A model generated the notes under the pieces. The model saw only the letters and a list, made by a program, of their open reading frames with translations, ran no database searches and was not told the DNA's origin. The position numbers and the translations under genes are program-made. Positions 6,218 to 7,027 of a stretch of 7,027 bases of DNA are shown here, in pieces. How positions within the stretch are numbered: position 1 is the first letter of the stretch; the number at the start of each line of letters is the position of its first letter. The DNA is from UBA3478 sp046048095 (GTDB lineage Bacteria > Bacteroidota > Bacteroidia > Flavobacteriales > Flavobacteriaceae), in the NCBI GenBank assembly GCA_046048095.1, contig JBJOGS010000085.1, forward strand, positions 1 to 7,027, in the 5' to 3' direction.

Positions 6218-7027
6218 TTAGAAACTACGATACGCTCCGCTGAGGTACTGATTGGCCTCATCTTCTTCAAATGCCGATGCCTCTTTATTGTAATGAAGGG
6301 TCTTTCCAGGAAAACGACCGGCAATAACCCCCAACAAAATGGTCTCTGTCAAACGAGCCGAGTAATCAAATGGCGCAGAGGTCTCAGCAGTACCTAAAAC
6401 GGCGTCGATGAACTGATGGTAGTGCTTAGGTGACTCGGCAGCATAGTCACGAACCGGTTCACCCATGACACCTTCGGTATCAAAATCAGCAATGACATAC
6501 TCTTGGTAAGCACCATCAACAATGAGCTTAGGAAGCTGCTGAAAGTGCGGAAGTAATAGTCTTCTTCCGTCTTCTCCGATAAATAAGGCCCCTTGGTCGG
6601 GTAAGGCATCACCATTTGGCAACATGAGCTCGTCGCTCATCACCGGACCTTCCACACCGTCGTACCATACCCACTCAAACTCAGGTGTAGTATACGCGGT
6701 TCCTTCAAACGTATAGTGCACCTCATTGCGCTCAGGGTAACCGTATCCGTTTGTTTCACGGCAATAGGTGGTTATAGTGTTCGGAACATCAATATCTAGT
6801 GCGTTATATGGCGTGTCAAAAATGTGAACGCCCATATCGCCCAAGGTAGCGCATCCGTAATCCATGAGCTTACGCCAGTTCATCGGGTGGTAGTAGCCTT
6901 CTTTATAAGGCCGTTCTGATGAGGTACCCAACCAGAGGTTCCAATCTAAGGTATCAGGAATCGCATCAGCCCCCTCAGGGATCGGTCCGTCATATCCCCA
7001 GTTTTTGTTCGACCAAGCTACCACTTT
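6218..7027 (-). CDS. Gfo/Idh/MocA-family oxidoreductase, C-terminal part (5' end beyond window)
   Basis: About 269 codons are open from the right edge to the TAA at 6220-6218; the N-terminal Rossmann NAD(P)-binding domain and the start lie outside the window. The first GTG near the edge is an internal valine (K-V-V-A-W context), not a start. Seen in order (counted from that GTG): VVAWSNKNWG, then LDWNLWLG at 26-33, YYHPMNWR at 44-51, the catalytic-site signature LGDMGVHIFD at 61-70 with H67 and D70, and the C-terminal HQFIDAVLG helix at 203-211. This is the Bacteroidota-type Gfo/Idh/MocA dehydrogenase, typically oxidising or reducing a sugar or polyol hydroxyl, or working as an NAD-dependent glycosidase. 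Many relatives carry a Tat signal peptide, which cannot be checked here. It is the upstream member of the four-gene minus-strand cluster. Confidence 0.93.
   Translation of the reverse strand, partial: KVVAWSNKNWGYDGPIPEGADAIPDTLDWNLWLGTSSERPYKEGYYHPMNWRKLMDYGCATLGDMGVHIFDTPYNALDIDVPNTITTYCRETNGYGYPERNEVHYTFEGTAYTTPEFEWVWYDGVEGPVMSDELMLPNGDALPDQGALFIGEDGRRLLLPHFQQLPKLIVDGAYQEYVIADFDTEGVMGEPVRDYAAESPKHYHQFIDAVLGTAETSAPFDYSARLTETILLGVIAGRFPGKTLHYNKEASAFEEDEANQYLSGAYRSF

Noticed and set aside
5521..6397. Three plus-strand open frames (5521-5727, 5967-6158, 6149-6397) opposite the creatininase and oxidoreductase genes
   Set aside because: They are antisense to well-conserved genes, have unnatural composition and no recognisable motif; they are shadow frames.
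6394..6615. 73-codon minus-strand frame inside the oxidoreductase gene
   Set aside because: It is an alternative frame of the Gfo/Idh/MocA coding region, low in complexity (Ser/Leu-rich) and without domain features.

Overview
The window looks like chromosomal DNA of a member of the Bacteroidota, probably of the Flavobacteriia type. Evidence is the protein families (an HExxHxxGxxH metalloprotease of the DUF5117/DUF4953 type, a DUF2147 protein, a single-unit PepSY/TM protein, a Gfo/Idh/MocA oxidoreductase with a GDMGxH motif), signal peptides ending in AQ or AQQ, the lack of convincing Shine-Dalgarno sequences, and moderate GC. Species cannot be named from the sequence. Coding density is very high: no gap between genes exceeds about 90 bases. 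I see no RNA gene, mobile element, CRISPR array or long repeat.

Left part (1-1892). A minus-strand gene runs off the left edge; only its first 38 codons are present (signal peptide plus the LDG motif of the alkaline phosphatase/phosphodiesterase superfamily). It diverges, over only 27 bases, from a plus-strand lipoprotein with a class A beta-lactamase-like serine hydrolase fold. That gene converges on a minus-strand two-helix PepSY protein; their stop codons overlap in a shared TTAA.

Middle (1893-4298). A short divergent gap is followed by a large secreted zinc metalloprotease on the plus strand, probably starting at 1983 rather than 1926.

Right part (4311-7027). Four tightly packed minus-strand genes form a likely operon, transcribed from the right edge leftward: a Gfo/Idh/MocA-type oxidoreductase (5' end outside the window), a creatininase-family metal amidohydrolase, a secreted SGNH/GDSL hydrolase and a small secreted DUF2147 protein. 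Gaps are 11 bases, then overlaps of 8 and 4 bases. The combination of a sugar-type oxidoreductase, an amidohydrolase and an esterase-like enzyme suggests processing of a substituted small molecule or sugar, but the substrate cannot be read from the sequence.

Overall most of the window is ordinary Bacteroidota envelope and metabolic gene content. The best candidates for a second look are the four-gene module and the non-canonical active-site motifs of the lipoprotein hydrolase and the creatininase homologue.
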